From Pseudorhodobacter sp. (GTDB taxonomy: Bacteria; Pseudomonadota; Alphaproteobacteria; Rhodobacterales; Rhodobacteraceae), in assembly GCA_024642045.1 (NCBI GenBank), contig JAHEBX010000015.1, positions 1 to 32,837 of the forward strand: a DNA stretch of 32,837 nt, given 5' to 3'. The notes under the pieces are model-generated. The model had not been told where the DNA came from and ran no database searches. It worked only from the letters and a program-made list of their open reading frames with translations. This document shows positions 1 through 7,616 of this stretch, piece after piece (position 1 is the stretch's first letter; each line of letters starts with the position of its first letter). The position numbers and the translations under genes were made by a program.

Positions 1-192
1 GATCTCATCGATCTTTTGCAGCCGCGGCAGGTCAAGGTGGCGCAGGAAAGGAAACACCTCGGCCATCGCCATGCCCGCTTTGCGATCAGCGGAAAGCGCG
101 ACAATCTTCATCGAGGGATGCGTGGCAATCAGTCGGACCATCTCGGCGCCGGTATAGCCAGATGCCCCAAGAATTGCGATCCGATGTGTCAT
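1..192 (-). CDS. argC: N-acetyl-gamma-glutamyl-phosphate reductase, N-terminal part
   Basis: ArgC makes the NADPH-dependent reduction of N-acetylglutamyl phosphate to the semialdehyde, the third step of arginine biosynthesis, in the cytoplasm. Only the first 64 codons are inside the window; the gene runs off the left edge. Visible is the Rossmann dinucleotide-binding start with the ArgC signature [13 protein letters not shown] (about residues 9-21), followed by the second strand and the HP and SADRKAG segments typical of the family. The start ATG (192-190) has an AGGAG about eight bases upstream. It is the last visible gene of a minus-strand series with murI, DUF533 and DUF1684; arginine and cell-wall genes are often neighbours in Rhodobacteraceae (recalled, not checked). 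Confidence 0.93.
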   Translation of the reverse strand, partial: MTHRIAILGASGYTGAEMVRLIATHPSMKIVALSADRKAGMAMAEVFPFLRHLDLPRLQKIDEI

Positions 193-196
193 GCCA

Positions 197-218
197 TGCT
201 CCTGTTTTTACTGGAGCA
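197..218 (-). promoter_or_regulatory. Small hairpin containing the argC ribosome binding site
   Basis: On the minus strand TGCTCC (218-213) and GGAGCA (202-197) are perfectly complementary around a 10-base A-rich loop. The second arm is the argC Shine-Dalgarno sequence, ending four bases before the ATG. Pairing would occlude ribosome access. The stem is only six base pairs, so it could be chance. Confidence 0.3.
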
Positions 219-260
219 GATGTGGCCCCTGTGGAGGCTGGATGCAAGGATAAACTCGAC

Positions 261-1010
261 CTAAGCGCGTATTCGCTCGCCCGCTTCGATGCGGAACGGC
301 AAGATATTTTCGCGTGGCGGCAGCGGGCAGATGGCGAAATCGGTAAAGCCGCAGGGGGGCGTGAAGGCGCGATTGAAGTCCAGTGTGATTTCGCCCTGCC
401 CCGCATCTTCGCCAATCAAAAACCGCGAAGCCGCATAGGTTTCGTGGCCCGAAGTCTGATCACGGATCACGAACATCGGCTTGTCGCCCTTCCAATGTGT
501 GGCGAGCAACATTACGGTCTGACCTGCGTGACTGAAATGGGCCGTGTGGGTCAGCTGCACCGTCGTGGTCGCGCCGCCTTTTTGATCAACCGCTTGTGGC
601 ACGGGGGTATCCAGTGCTTGCCAGCGGGCACGGATGATCCATGCGGGATCGGTGGGAAAATAATGCAGTTGCGCCTTGCGCGACCGCGAAAGATCCCGCA
701 CCCGCAGCGCAGGCTGGTTGTCGACAGTATGAAGCTCCAGCAACAAGCCCGCAGTCCGCAATTGCGGAAAACCACTGCTCGACGCGGCAAAGTCATGGGT
801 CTGCCCGTCAGGAGTGGTCAGGGTTTCACGCGCGGCATCAATCACGCCCAAGTCAGCGGGGCCGCAAGACAGCCGCACCTCTGCCCCCTGCCCCGAACCC
901 AGTGTTTGCAGAGCGCCCGATAGCTCGACCCGATCGGTGAGGTTCAGCCAGCCGTCTTCGGCTTCCAGGGCGGCAAGACGACGTTCGCGGTGGTCATCCA
1001 AGGACAGCAT
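261..1010 (-). CDS. DUF1684 family protein
   Basis: A 249-residue soluble-looking protein of the DUF1684 family, whose function is unknown to me. The family is recognised from its C-terminal block: residues near 210-249 contain DFNRAFTPPCGFT, then CPLPPREN and PFRIEAGE, the most conserved stretch of DUF1684. The middle holds a GET-like YAASRFL segment, also typical. An in-frame ATG lies further upstream (1112), but the ATG at 1010 has AGAGGAG eight bases before it and begins the conserved MLSLDDHRERR start, so I chose it. There is no signal peptide or membrane segment. It sits 67 bases upstream of argC and 135 bases downstream of the DUF533 gene on the same strand; a GC-rich hairpin between it and DUF533 suggests partly separate transcription. 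Confidence 0.85.
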   Translation of the reverse strand: MLSLDDHRERRLAALEAEDGWLNLTDRVELSGALQTLGSGQGAEVRLSCGPADLGVIDAARETLTTPDGQTHDFAASSSGFPQLRTAGLLLELHTVDNQPALRVRDLSRSRKAQLHYFPTDPAWIIRARWQALDTPVPQAVDQKGGATTTVQLTHTAHFSHAGQTVMLLATHWKGDKPMFVIRDQTSGHETYAASRFLIGEDAGQGEITLDFNRAFTPPCGFTDFAICPLPPRENILPFRIEAGERIRA

Positions 1011-1100
1011 TGCAGGCTCCTCTCGTTGCAAAGAAAGGATGCCTGTCTGCCAACTCAGCTGCAAGGCCTCACGCAAACTTGCGCCCAGTGCAAAACATCC

Positions 1101-1124
1101 GGGCGGGGTCACATGGCCCCGCCC
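1101..1124 (-). terminator. GC-rich hairpin after the DUF533 gene
   Basis: An eight-base-pair perfect stem (GGGCGGGG with CCCCGCCC, eight-base loop) starts about 20 bases after the DUF533 stop on the minus strand. It is followed by a weak T-run (GGATGTTTTG). It probably acts as a leaky terminator or RNA-stabilising 3' hairpin. Confidence 0.5.
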
Positions 1125-1145
1125 CGACTGAACGCTGTGCCAAGT

Positions 1146-2072
1146 TCAGGCATAAAGAGCAGGCACCCCCAGATGATCATGGATCTGGTTGACCGCCTGT
1201 TTGTTCAGGCCCAAAGCATGTGCAAGATCGTTGAGGTATTGCGCCTCGGACTGACTGTCGAGGTTGATCGCCATCAGCGACATTGTGTAAACCTGCGACT
1301 GCATCCCAGCGGGCACATGCGACACCAGCGTTGGTATCGACACCGGCGCGTTGATCTGCGCTTGAACGAAGGCCATTTCCTCGGATGTCGCACCATCAAG
1401 GTTGGACAACAGTTTCTGTTTTTCGTCGTCTTGGATCGCGCCGTCAGATTTCGCGGCCTGAATCATGGCCGCAATCATCAAGGCCGCAGCTGCGTTCTGA
1501 TGCGGGGTCGGCGTGACGTCTGGCTCGCCTTGATTAGAGAAAGAAGAGTTGAGAACTTCGCCAAAGCTTTGGTCATTGCCGGGCGCCGTCTGCCCCTCGG
1601 ACTGACCGCCGGTCAGAGCGCCCAAAAGCCCCCCCAAACCACCGGCGGCGGCACCGCCTCCCAAGAGTCCGCCAAGCATGTCGGCCAAGCCACCACCCGC
1701 TGCACCGCTCTGGGCTCCGCTTTGGGCAGACGGGCCGCCCATCAGGCCACCCAGCAGATCCCCCAGACCGCCGCCCGAACCTGATTGGCTTGCAGCCCCG
1801 CCCCCCATCAGGCCGCCCAGCAGGTCGCCAAGCCCACCGCCAGACTGTTGTCCGGTTTGCTGGCTCGTTTGCTGATCAAATAATCCGCCCAAACCCCCCG
1901 AAGCGCCTTGTGATGCGGGCTGGCCCCCTCCGAGCATCCCGCCCAACAGATCGCCCAAACCACCGCCTGCAGATCCCTGCGCGCCCGAAGCGCTGCCTTT
2001 GGCGAGCGACGACATACCTTTGGCCACGGCAACACCGATGGCGACTTTCGCAAGGGTTCCGACAAGGGACAT
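1146..2072 (-). CDS. Glycine-rich DUF533 (YebE/TerB-like) protein
   Basis: A 308-residue protein of the DUF533 family, related to E. coli YebE and the TerB-like fold. The N-terminus (residues 1-25) is an amphipathic or weakly hydrophobic segment, LAKVAIGVAVAKGMSSL. Residues 37-155 are repeated glycine/leucine modules of the form GGGLGDLLGGLLGGG separated by Ala/Ser/Gln spacers. Residues about 193-308 are the conserved alpha-helical DUF533 domain (AAALMIAAMIQAAKSDG ... YTMSLMAINLDSQSEAQYL). The ATG at 2072 has AGGAG eight bases upstream; an earlier in-frame start (2114) lacks support. The cellular role is unknown. The family is usually linked to membranes or envelope stress only by association, so I make no functional claim. 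The repeat number is likely to vary among strains. Confidence 0.85.
   Translation of the reverse strand: MSLVGTLAKVAIGVAVAKGMSSLAKGSASGAQGSAGGGLGDLLGGMLGGGQPASQGASGGLGGLFDQQTSQQTGQQSGGGLGDLLGGLMGGGAASQSGSGGGLGDLLGGLMGGPSAQSGAQSGAAGGGLADMLGGLLGGGAAAGGLGGLLGALTGGQSEGQTAPGNDQSFGEVLNSSFSNQGEPDVTPTPHQNAAAALMIAAMIQAAKSDGAIQDDEKQKLLSNLDGATSEEMAFVQAQINAPVSIPTLVSHVPAGMQSQVYTMSLMAINLDSQSEAQYLNDLAHALGLNKQAVNQIHDHLGVPALYA
1608..1964 (-). repeat. Degenerate in-frame glycine-rich repeats inside the DUF533 gene
   Basis: The DNA encodes five or six copies of a GGLGDLLGGLLGG-type module. Two neighbouring copies are close at the DNA level and start exactly 66 bases apart (CATCAGGCC at 1740 and 1806), giving a 22-residue unit. 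Others are more diverged, for example near 1938. Confidence 0.75.
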
Positions 2073-2157
2073 AACACACACTCCTGATGATTCGCCCTGA
2101 ATTGGGCTTGGCAAAAGGCTAGTGCGGATGTGTCATAGTGTTGCGGGGAAAAACCAC

Positions 2158-2174
2158 CGCCCGACCTCAGGGCG
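2158..2174 (-). terminator. Weak terminator candidate after murI
   Basis: On the minus strand, after the murI stop, CGCCC and GGGCG form a five-base-pair stem with a seven-base loop. A run of five T (2153-2149) follows five bases later. The stem is short, so this is a weak candidate. Confidence 0.28.
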
Positions 2175-2197
2175 CTGAGCCGGCCAATTCTTGCCGA

Positions 2198-3010
2198 TCA
2201 CGCGGCTTGGAACTTAACGCCGTGGCGCAGAAACTGCGTGGCTTTGTTGGAAACCGAAGCAGGATCACCCGTTGTGATGAATTTTGATGTCTTGCCTGTG
2301 CCCAACATTTCGGGTCGGCGGGTCAGGTAATCGGCAAGGGATTCTGCGACCAGATTGGCCTGACTATAGACCTTGACCTCTGGCCCAAGCGCATCGGCAA
2401 AGGTTTTCTCGACCAAAGGGTAGTGAGTGCAGCCCAAAACGGCGGCCTCTGGATGCGGCATGCGGCGTTTAAGCGCCTCGACATGGCTGCGCACAAGGGC
2501 TTCGGCCAAGATCTCGTCGCCCTGCTCAATGGCGTCAACGACACCGCCGCAGGGCTGCGCCTCGACATCGACACCGATGGCGCGGAAGGCAAGTTCACGC
2601 TGAAAGGCGCGGCTCGCGACTGTGGCAGGGGTCGCAAAGAGCGCCACATGTTTGACACCCACCTCGCGCGGAGGCGAGTTGTCGCCCCACTGGCGTTCGG
2701 TCAGCGCCTCGATCAGCGGCACAAAGACGCCGAGCACGCGCTTGTTCGGCGGCAACCATGTTTCCTGCATCCGCTTGAGTGCCGCGGCAGAGGCGGTGTT
2801 GCAGGCAAGGATGACCAGATCGCAGCCCTCGGCCCAAAGCCGCTCAGTCGCGGCACAAGTGAGGTTAAAGATATCATCGGCCGTGCGCACGCCATAGGGT
2901 GCATGAGCGTTGTCGCCATAATAGACGAAGGGCACATCCGGCAGACGCTTGGTCAGCGCGTCCAGCACTGTCAGGCCCCCGATACCGCTGTCAAACACCC
3001 CGACTGCCAT
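2198..3010 (-). CDS. murI: Glutamate racemase
   Basis: MurI interconverts L- and D-glutamate without a cofactor, supplying D-Glu for peptidoglycan precursors in the cytoplasm. The 270 residues match the family length. Seen directly: the N-terminal [11 protein letters not shown] (Asp7, Ser8), [10 protein letters not shown] near residues 31-40, the first catalytic cysteine in LACNTAS (Cys70) and the second in GCTHYPL (Cys194). The ATG at 3010 is preceded by AGGAGG with ideal spacing. The stop of the upstream acyltransferase gene is only 39 bases before the start, so the two are probably co-transcribed. Nothing unusual in sequence. Confidence 0.97.
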   Translation of the reverse strand: MAVGVFDSGIGGLTVLDALTKRLPDVPFVYYGDNAHAPYGVRTADDIFNLTCAATERLWAEGCDLVILACNTASAAALKRMQETWLPPNKRVLGVFVPLIEALTERQWGDNSPPREVGVKHVALFATPATVASRAFQRELAFRAIGVDVEAQPCGGVVDAIEQGDEILAEALVRSHVEALKRRMPHPEAAVLGCTHYPLVEKTFADALGPEVKVYSQANLVAESLADYLTRRPEMLGTGKTSKFITTGDPASVSNKATQFLRHGVKFQAA

Positions 3011-3049
3011 GCTGCCTCCTGCCTTCGCGCGGCAGGGTTGGCCCCCTGT

Positions 3050-3928
3050 TCAGCGCGATTTGTATTTCGCCTCGAATTCGTAGCCCAAAGCATAGGACTT
3101 TAGCGGACGGGGGGAAAGGGCATAGGTGCGCCGGCGCAGATCCTCCATCAGCGCGGTGGGATCGGATTTCAGCGCCGCAATGGCGGTTGCGGGCACTGGG
3201 TTGCCGATGACGACGCGAACTGGTTCGTCGATGCGCGACTTGAACTCTTTCAGCAGCAGTGCAAGGCGCAGATTGGAGTGAATATGGGAGGCGATCTGAA
3301 ACAGGCGCGAATTATGACCCTCAAAAAATATCGGCAGAACGGTTGCGCCGGATTTCGCAATCATCTTGGCCGTGAAATTGCGCCAGGATGGATCCATCGG
3401 GCGCGAAAACGCCTTGGCCGAGGTCGAAACGGTGCCGCCCGGAAAGACACCAATGGCACCGCCTTGGGCCAGATAGGTGAGAGCGGCATGACGGGTTTCA
3501 AGGTTGGTTTTTACCGCCTCTTTGGTTTCTTCAAACGAGATTGGCAGCAAGACGCGGTCCAGATCGCTGGCGCGGCGAAAGACAGAATTCGCCAGAATGC
3601 GGAAGTCCCCACGTTGTGCGTCCAGGATATGTCCCAACATCAGACCATCCAGAATGCCGTAAGGGTGGTTCGAGATCACCACCAAAGGGCCGTCTGCCGG
3701 AATATTGGACAACGTCCCGCCGACAATATCGAGGCCAAGACCATATCGTTCCGGCATCACCTGCCAGAACGAGCGCCCCTCAGCCACCTCACGCTCGTAT
3801 CCGGCGGCGCGGCGGATCAGGCCGTGGCGACCGCTGACGTTTTCCAAAAGCCGGATCAACATTTGCCCCGAACGGGTTCGGGCTGAACCCGCATAGGTGA
3901 TGTCACGCGTCAGGTTGGCAGTTTGCAT
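3050..3928 (-). CDS. Lysophospholipid acyltransferase family protein (PlsC/hemolysin-like)
   Basis: A 292-residue member of the glycerolipid acyltransferase (PlsC) superfamily, expected to move an acyl chain to a lysolipid at the inner membrane. Motif I is NHPYGILDG (residues 87-95), with His88 and Asp94 in the H-x5-D spacing used by the 'hemolysin' or ornithine-lipid-type branch rather than the classic H-x4-D. Motif III-like FPGGTVS lies at 162-168, and LPIFFEGHNS follows. I chose the ATG at 3928 because AGGAG lies eight bases upstream; a longer frame back to 4018 has no such site. The substrate cannot be told: phosphatidic acid synthesis and ornithine lipid synthesis are both possible. It is likely an operon with murI and is divergent from the LysR gene. 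Confidence 0.85.
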   Translation of the reverse strand: MQTANLTRDITYAGSARTRSGQMLIRLLENVSGRHGLIRRAAGYEREVAEGRSFWQVMPERYGLGLDIVGGTLSNIPADGPLVVISNHPYGILDGLMLGHILDAQRGDFRILANSVFRRASDLDRVLLPISFEETKEAVKTNLETRHAALTYLAQGGAIGVFPGGTVSTSAKAFSRPMDPSWRNFTAKMIAKSGATVLPIFFEGHNSRLFQIASHIHSNLRLALLLKEFKSRIDEPVRVVIGNPVPATAIAALKSDPTALMEDLRRRTYALSPRPLKSYALGYEFEAKYKSR

Positions 3929-4107
3929 TCGGCACGCTCCTGTATTTTGTGCCAATTTTAGCGGCGATTCTTGAATATTGCATGACAGCGCGCTCACCAC
4001 TTTGGCAAACCGCCCCAATTTTTGACCCGCAGCGCAGTTTACAGCAGGGTTTTAATCCTTAGAAGACTGACTATGTGGTAGTGTGCGCCGATTGGATTGG
4101 AGTGACG

Positions 4108-5013
4108 ATGGACTGGGACAAGCTTCGGATATTTCATGCGGTGGCTGATAAGGGCAGCTTGACCCATGCGGGTGAGGTGCTGCACTTGTCGCAATCCGCT
4201 GTCAGCCGACAGATCCGCGCGCTGGAAGAAAGCCTTTCTGTAACCCTTTTCCACCGCCATGCCCGCGGGCTGATCCTGACCGAACAAGGCGAATTGCTGT
4301 TTGACGCCACCCAGCAGATGGTCAAGCGGCTGGATGCCACAGCGGCACGGATCCGCGATAGCGAGGACGAGGTTTTTGGCGAGTTGCGCGTGACGACCAC
4401 GATGGGCTTTGGCACCATGTGGCTGGCTCCTCGTCTGCCAAAACTTTATAAGAAATACCCCAGCCTGAAAATCGACCTGATGCTGGAGGAACGTGTGTTG
4501 GACCTGCCGATGCGCGAGGCCGATGTGGCGATCCGGATGAAAGAGCCGTCTCAGGCCGATCTGATCCGCAAGCGGCTGATGAACATCAAAATGCGGCTTT
4601 ATGCGACGCAAGAGTATCTGGCCGAATTCGGAACCCCCACGACGATGGCGGATTTCTCGCAACACCGGCTGATTTGCCAGCATGCAGGCACCCCACAGGT
4701 ATCAGCGGGGGCCGATCTTGTGGCTGACCTAATGAGCCATGACATCCCTTCAAAGCTGACGGTGAACAACTATTTCGGTGTGTTGCAGGCAGTGCTGAAT
4801 CATCTGGGCATCGGCGTTTTGCCCGACTACATCACGATGGATTTCCCACATCTGGTGCGCGTGCTGCCCGAAACGGAAAGCGGAGAAGTGCCGGTGTTTC
4901 TCGCCTACCCCGAAGAGTTGCGCCATTCAAAACGTGTCGCCGCCTTTCGGGATTTCATAACCGAAGAGATCGTGGCGTTTCGCAAACAACACGCGGCGCA
5001 AGCCATCGGCTGA
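4108..5013 (+). CDS. LysR-type transcriptional regulator
   Basis: A 301-residue LysR-family regulator. Residues 1-62 form the winged helix-turn-helix (WDKLRIFHAVADKGSLTHAG, then LSQSAVSRQIRALEE and LFHRHARGLILTEQG). The rest is the periplasmic-binding-protein-like effector domain beginning at LRVTTTMGFGTMWLAPRL. The ATG at 4108 has GGAG five bases upstream; an in-frame start at 4075 would add 11 residues without a ribosome site. It stands alone on the plus strand, divergent from the acyltransferase. A T-N11-A palindrome of the LysR type lies 18 bases after its stop, in front of a small-RNA candidate, so it may control that RNA. The inducer is unknown. Confidence 0.93.
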   Translation: MDWDKLRIFHAVADKGSLTHAGEVLHLSQSAVSRQIRALEESLSVTLFHRHARGLILTEQGELLFDATQQMVKRLDATAARIRDSEDEVFGELRVTTTMGFGTMWLAPRLPKLYKKYPSLKIDLMLEERVLDLPMREADVAIRMKEPSQADLIRKRLMNIKMRLYATQEYLAEFGTPTTMADFSQHRLICQHAGTPQVSAGADLVADLMSHDIPSKLTVNNYFGVLQAVLNHLGIGVLPDYITMDFPHLVRVLPETESGEVPVFLAYPEELRHSKRVAAFRDFITEEIVAFRKQHAAQAIG

Positions 5014-5030
5014 TCATTGCTGCAGCAGCT

Positions 5031-5045
5031 ATGCGCCTGACGCAT
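5031..5045 (+). promoter_or_regulatory. LysR-type box upstream of the small RNA
   Basis: The palindrome ATGCG-N5-CGCAT contains the T-N11-A core of LysR operators (T5032, A5044). It continues as AACG. The same ATGCGnnnnACGCATAACG string recurs at 16636-16654 in front of the DUF1127 gene. It lies about 41 bases before a candidate -35 element. Confidence 0.55.
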
Positions 5046-5078
5046 AACGGCAATGCCGCAGGTGCAGCCTATTCATGA

Positions 5079-5107
5079 TTGAGACATACCAGCCATAGGT
5101 ATAGGAA
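5079..5107 (+). promoter_or_regulatory. Candidate promoter of the small RNA
   Basis: TTGAGA (5079-5084) can serve as -35. The -10 would be TATAGG (5100-5105, 15-base spacer) or TAGGAA (5102-5107, 17-base spacer). Transcription would start near 5112. The match is moderate; support comes mainly from its position between a LysR box and a structured RNA. Confidence 0.45.
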
Positions 5108-5111
5108 CACC

Positions 5112-5193
5112 GATGAGGCGGTAATTGAGTTCGCTCTTACCTTCTCATACCTCCCTGTTGGACTTGGCCGAGCGAAAGCTCGGCCTTTTTTTT
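5112..5193 (+). ncRNA. Small RNA candidate with anti-Shine-Dalgarno loop (suhB/alpha-r14-like)
   Basis: About 82 bases with the layout of a trans-acting regulatory RNA. The 5' hairpin has stems GGTAA/TTACC (5120-5124 with 5137-5141) and GAG/CTC closed by a TTCG tetraloop (5130-5133). A single-stranded, pyrimidine-rich stretch (5142-5165) contains ACCTCCCTGTTGGACTT, complementary to ribosome binding sites. A perfect eight-base-pair terminator follows. The CTCCCTGTTGGACTTGGCC segment resembles what I recall of the alphaproteobacterial suhB/alpha-r14 (MmgR) family, an approximately 77-base RNA tied to polyhydroxybutyrate control in Sinorhizobium. That family assignment is from memory and untested. 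The short open frames across it lack ribosome sites. The exact 5' end is a guess. Confidence 0.65.
5166..5193 (+). terminator. Strong intrinsic terminator
   Basis: GGCCGAGC (5166-5173) and GCTCGGCC (5178-5185) pair perfectly around a GAAA loop and are followed by eight T (5186-5193). It ends the small RNA and would also stop read-through from the LysR gene. Confidence 0.93.
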
Positions 5194-5237
5194 GATTTTC
5201 TGCACGGTTTTTTCTAACGCCTTGAAATGGGCAGTTT

Positions 5238-5257
5238 TTTTGACCGATGCGTCAAAA
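5238..5257. promoter_or_regulatory. Perfect dyad upstream of purL
   Basis: TTTTGAC and GTCAAAA form a perfect inverted repeat with a six-base centre. It resembles an FNR-type site (TTGAC-N4-GTCAA), but the spacer is two bases longer, so it is probably not FnrL. It lies between the small-RNA terminator and purL. The remaining DNA from 5194 to 5456 shows no gene; a GC-rich stretch, GGGGGCC..GGCCC near 5367-5385, may fold in the purL leader. Confidence 0.35.
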
Positions 5258-5456
5258 TTTGTGCAGGCTGAGTCTGATCGCTCGCCATCTCGCATTGACC
5301 CTACGCCGAAGATCGCAGCGCAAACGATTCGCCCCGAGAATCGCTGCGCGCGACAAAAATATGTTGAATGGGGGCCTCTGCGGCCCTCGCGCCCCTTTCA
5401 TATAAGCCTCGCCTGTCCTATGACGCGCGCATCCATATTACTTCGGGGAAAGCCGC

Positions 5457-7616
5457 ATGACCGAGCCCGCCATCACTCCTGAACTGGTTGCCAGCCACGG
5501 CATGAAGCCGGATGAATATGCCCGCCTGCTGGAAATCATCGGCCGTGAGCCGACATTTACCGAGCTTGGCATCTTTTCCGCCATGTGGAACGAGCATTGT
5601 TCTTATAAATCGTCGAAAAAATGGCTGCGCACGCTGCCCACGACGGGGCCGCAGGTGATTTGCGGGCCGGGTGAGAACGCAGGCGTCGTGGATATCGGTG
5701 ACGGCCAAGCGGTGATCTTCAAGATGGAGAGCCACAACCACCCCAGCTATATCGAGCCGCATCAGGGGGCTGCCACCGGCGTGGGCGGGATTTTGCGCGA
5801 CGTGTTCACGATGGGGGCACGGCCGATTGCGGCGATGAACTCGCTGTCGTTCGGCGTGCCAAGCCATCCCAAGACGGGCTATCTGGTCAAGGGCGTGGTT
5901 GAGGGCGTGGGGTCTTATGGCAATGCGTTCGGCGTGCCGACGGTGGGCGGCGAAGTGCGGTTCCACAAAAGCTATAACGGCAACTGTCTGGTCAATGCTT
6001 CTGCGGCGGGCCTCGCCGATACGGACAAGATTTTCCATTCGGTCGCCTCGGGTGTGGGCATGCCGGTGGTCTATCTGGGCGCCAAGACCGGACGCGATGG
6101 CGTGGGTGGTGCGACAATGGCCAGCGCCGAGTTCGACGATACCATCGAGGAAAAGCGCCCCACCGTGCAGGTTGGCGACCCCTTTACCGAAAAGCGTCTG
6201 CTGGAGGCGAGCCTTGAGTTGATGGCGAGCGGAGCGGTGATCTCGATTCAGGATATGGGGGCTGCGGGGCTGACCTGTTCGGCGGTCGAGATGGGCGACA
6301 AGGGCGGGCTTGGCATCCGGTTGCAGCTGGATGACGTGCCGCAGCGCGAGACACATATGAGCGCCTATGAGATGATGCTGTCAGAGAGCCAAGAGCGCAT
6401 GCTGATGGTGCTGAAGCCCGAGCTTGAGGATGTTGCGCGGGCGATTTTCGTCAAATGGGATCTGGACTTTGCGATTGTGGGCGAGACAATTGCCGAGGAT
6501 CGGTTCCTGATCCTGCACGGCAACGAGGTCAAGGCGGATCTGCCGCTGTCCAAACTGTCGTCGAGCGCACCGGAATATGACCGCCCTTGGGTCGAAACGC
6601 CTGCCGCGGCGCCCCTTGGCGCAGTGCCCGAGCTTGGCGCGATTGCGGGGCTGCGGGCGCTGATTGGCAGCCCGAACTATGCGCACAAAGCTTGGGTCTA
6701 CGAGCAATATGACAGCATGGTTGGCGCCGATACGGTGGTGGCGCCGGGGGCTGGCGCGGGTGTTGTGCGGGTGCATGGTTCGGGCAAGGCGCTGGCGTTT
6801 ACCTCGGACGTGACGCCCCGTTACGTAAAGGCGAACCCGTTTGAAGGCGGCAAGCAGGCGGTGGCGGAAGCCTATCGGAACTTGATAGCTGTTGGCGCCA
6901 AGCCCTTGGCCACGACAGACAATATGAACTTTGGCAACCCCGAGAAGCCCGAAATCATGGGGCAGTTTGTCGGCGCGATCAAGGGCATTTCAGCGGCCGT
7001 ATCGGCCCTCGATATGCCAATCGTGTCCGGCAACGTCTCGCTCTACAACGAGACCGACGGTGCGGGGATCCTGCCGACGCCGACAATTGGCGCGGTGGGA
7101 ATTTTGGCCTCGCTGGACGAGCTGATCGCAGGGCGGCCACACGCGGGCGACGTGGCGCTGGTCATTGGTGAAACCTTTGGCCATCTGGGACAATCGGCGG
7201 TTCTGGCGGAGGCTTTTGGTATCGAGGCGGGTGATGCGCCGAACGTCGATCTGGCTGCAGAGCGGCGCAATGGCGCGTTTGTCCTGGCACAGCGCAACGC
7301 ACTGCGGGCTTGCACTGACCTCGCCGATGGTGGGCTGGCGCTGGCGGCATTCGAGATGGCCGAGGGCGCAGGTCTCGGTGTGAGCCTTGACGCGAGCGAC
7401 ATCCCTGCCCTGTTTGGCGAGGATCAGGCGCGCTATCTTGTGGCCTGCGATGAGGCAGCGGCCAAGGCGATTGAGGCCGCGGCGTTGCTGACTGACGTGC
7501 CTGTGCAACGTGTTGGACGCTTTGGCGGTGATATGGTGGATCTGGGCGGCGACAAGGCCCCGCTGGTGGCGATGTCAGCACTTTACCGGTCAGCCTTTGC
7601 TGCCGCGGTTGATTAA
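5457..7616 (+). CDS. purL: Phosphoribosylformylglycinamidine synthase subunit PurL
   Basis: PurL is the ATP-dependent synthetase subunit of the PurS/PurL/PurQ complex, turning FGAR into FGAM in de novo purine synthesis. The 719 residues match the short bacterial form that needs separate PurQ and PurS. Seen: [15 protein letters not shown] near residue 40, [13 protein letters not shown] near 90, [13 protein letters not shown], the SNPS-type GMPVVYLGA segment, [10 protein letters not shown] near 263, [15 protein letters not shown] near 490 and the C-terminal [14 protein letters not shown]. The ATG at 5457 follows GGGGAAAG. It stands alone, with a long leader of over 250 bases after the small-RNA terminator, so it likely has its own promoter. 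Confidence 0.97.
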   Translation: MTEPAITPELVASHGMKPDEYARLLEIIGREPTFTELGIFSAMWNEHCSYKSSKKWLRTLPTTGPQVICGPGENAGVVDIGDGQAVIFKMESHNHPSYIEPHQGAATGVGGILRDVFTMGARPIAAMNSLSFGVPSHPKTGYLVKGVVEGVGSYGNAFGVPTVGGEVRFHKSYNGNCLVNASAAGLADTDKIFHSVASGVGMPVVYLGAKTGRDGVGGATMASAEFDDTIEEKRPTVQVGDPFTEKRLLEASLELMASGAVISIQDMGAAGLTCSAVEMGDKGGLGIRLQLDDVPQRETHMSAYEMMLSESQERMLMVLKPELEDVARAIFVKWDLDFAIVGETIAEDRFLILHGNEVKADLPLSKLSSSAPEYDRPWVETPAAAPLGAVPELGAIAGLRALIGSPNYAHKAWVYEQYDSMVGADTVVAPGAGAGVVRVHGSGKALAFTSDVTPRYVKANPFEGGKQAVAEAYRNLIAVGAKPLATTDNMNFGNPEKPEIMGQFVGAIKGISAAVSALDMPIVSGNVSLYNETDGAGILPTPTIGAVGILASLDELIAGRPHAGDVALVIGETFGHLGQSAVLAEAFGIEAGDAPNVDLAAERRNGAFVLAQRNALRACTDLADGGLALAAFEMAEGAGLGVSLDASDIPALFGEDQARYLVACDEAAAKAIEAAALLTDVPVQRVGRFGGDMVDLGGDKAPLVAMSALYRSAFAAAVD

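Noticed and set aside
1608-1964. Regularly spaced repeats as a CRISPR array
   Set aside because: The units are degenerate, in frame and encode glycine-rich protein modules. There are no identical repeats with unique spacers and no cas genes.
5238-5257. FnrL/NnrR binding site
   Set aside because: The half-sites look right, but the spacer is six rather than four bases; kept only as an unnamed dyad.
5192-5482. 96-codon open frame between the small RNA and purL
   Set aside because: It starts inside the terminator T-run, overlaps the purL start in another frame and has no family features.
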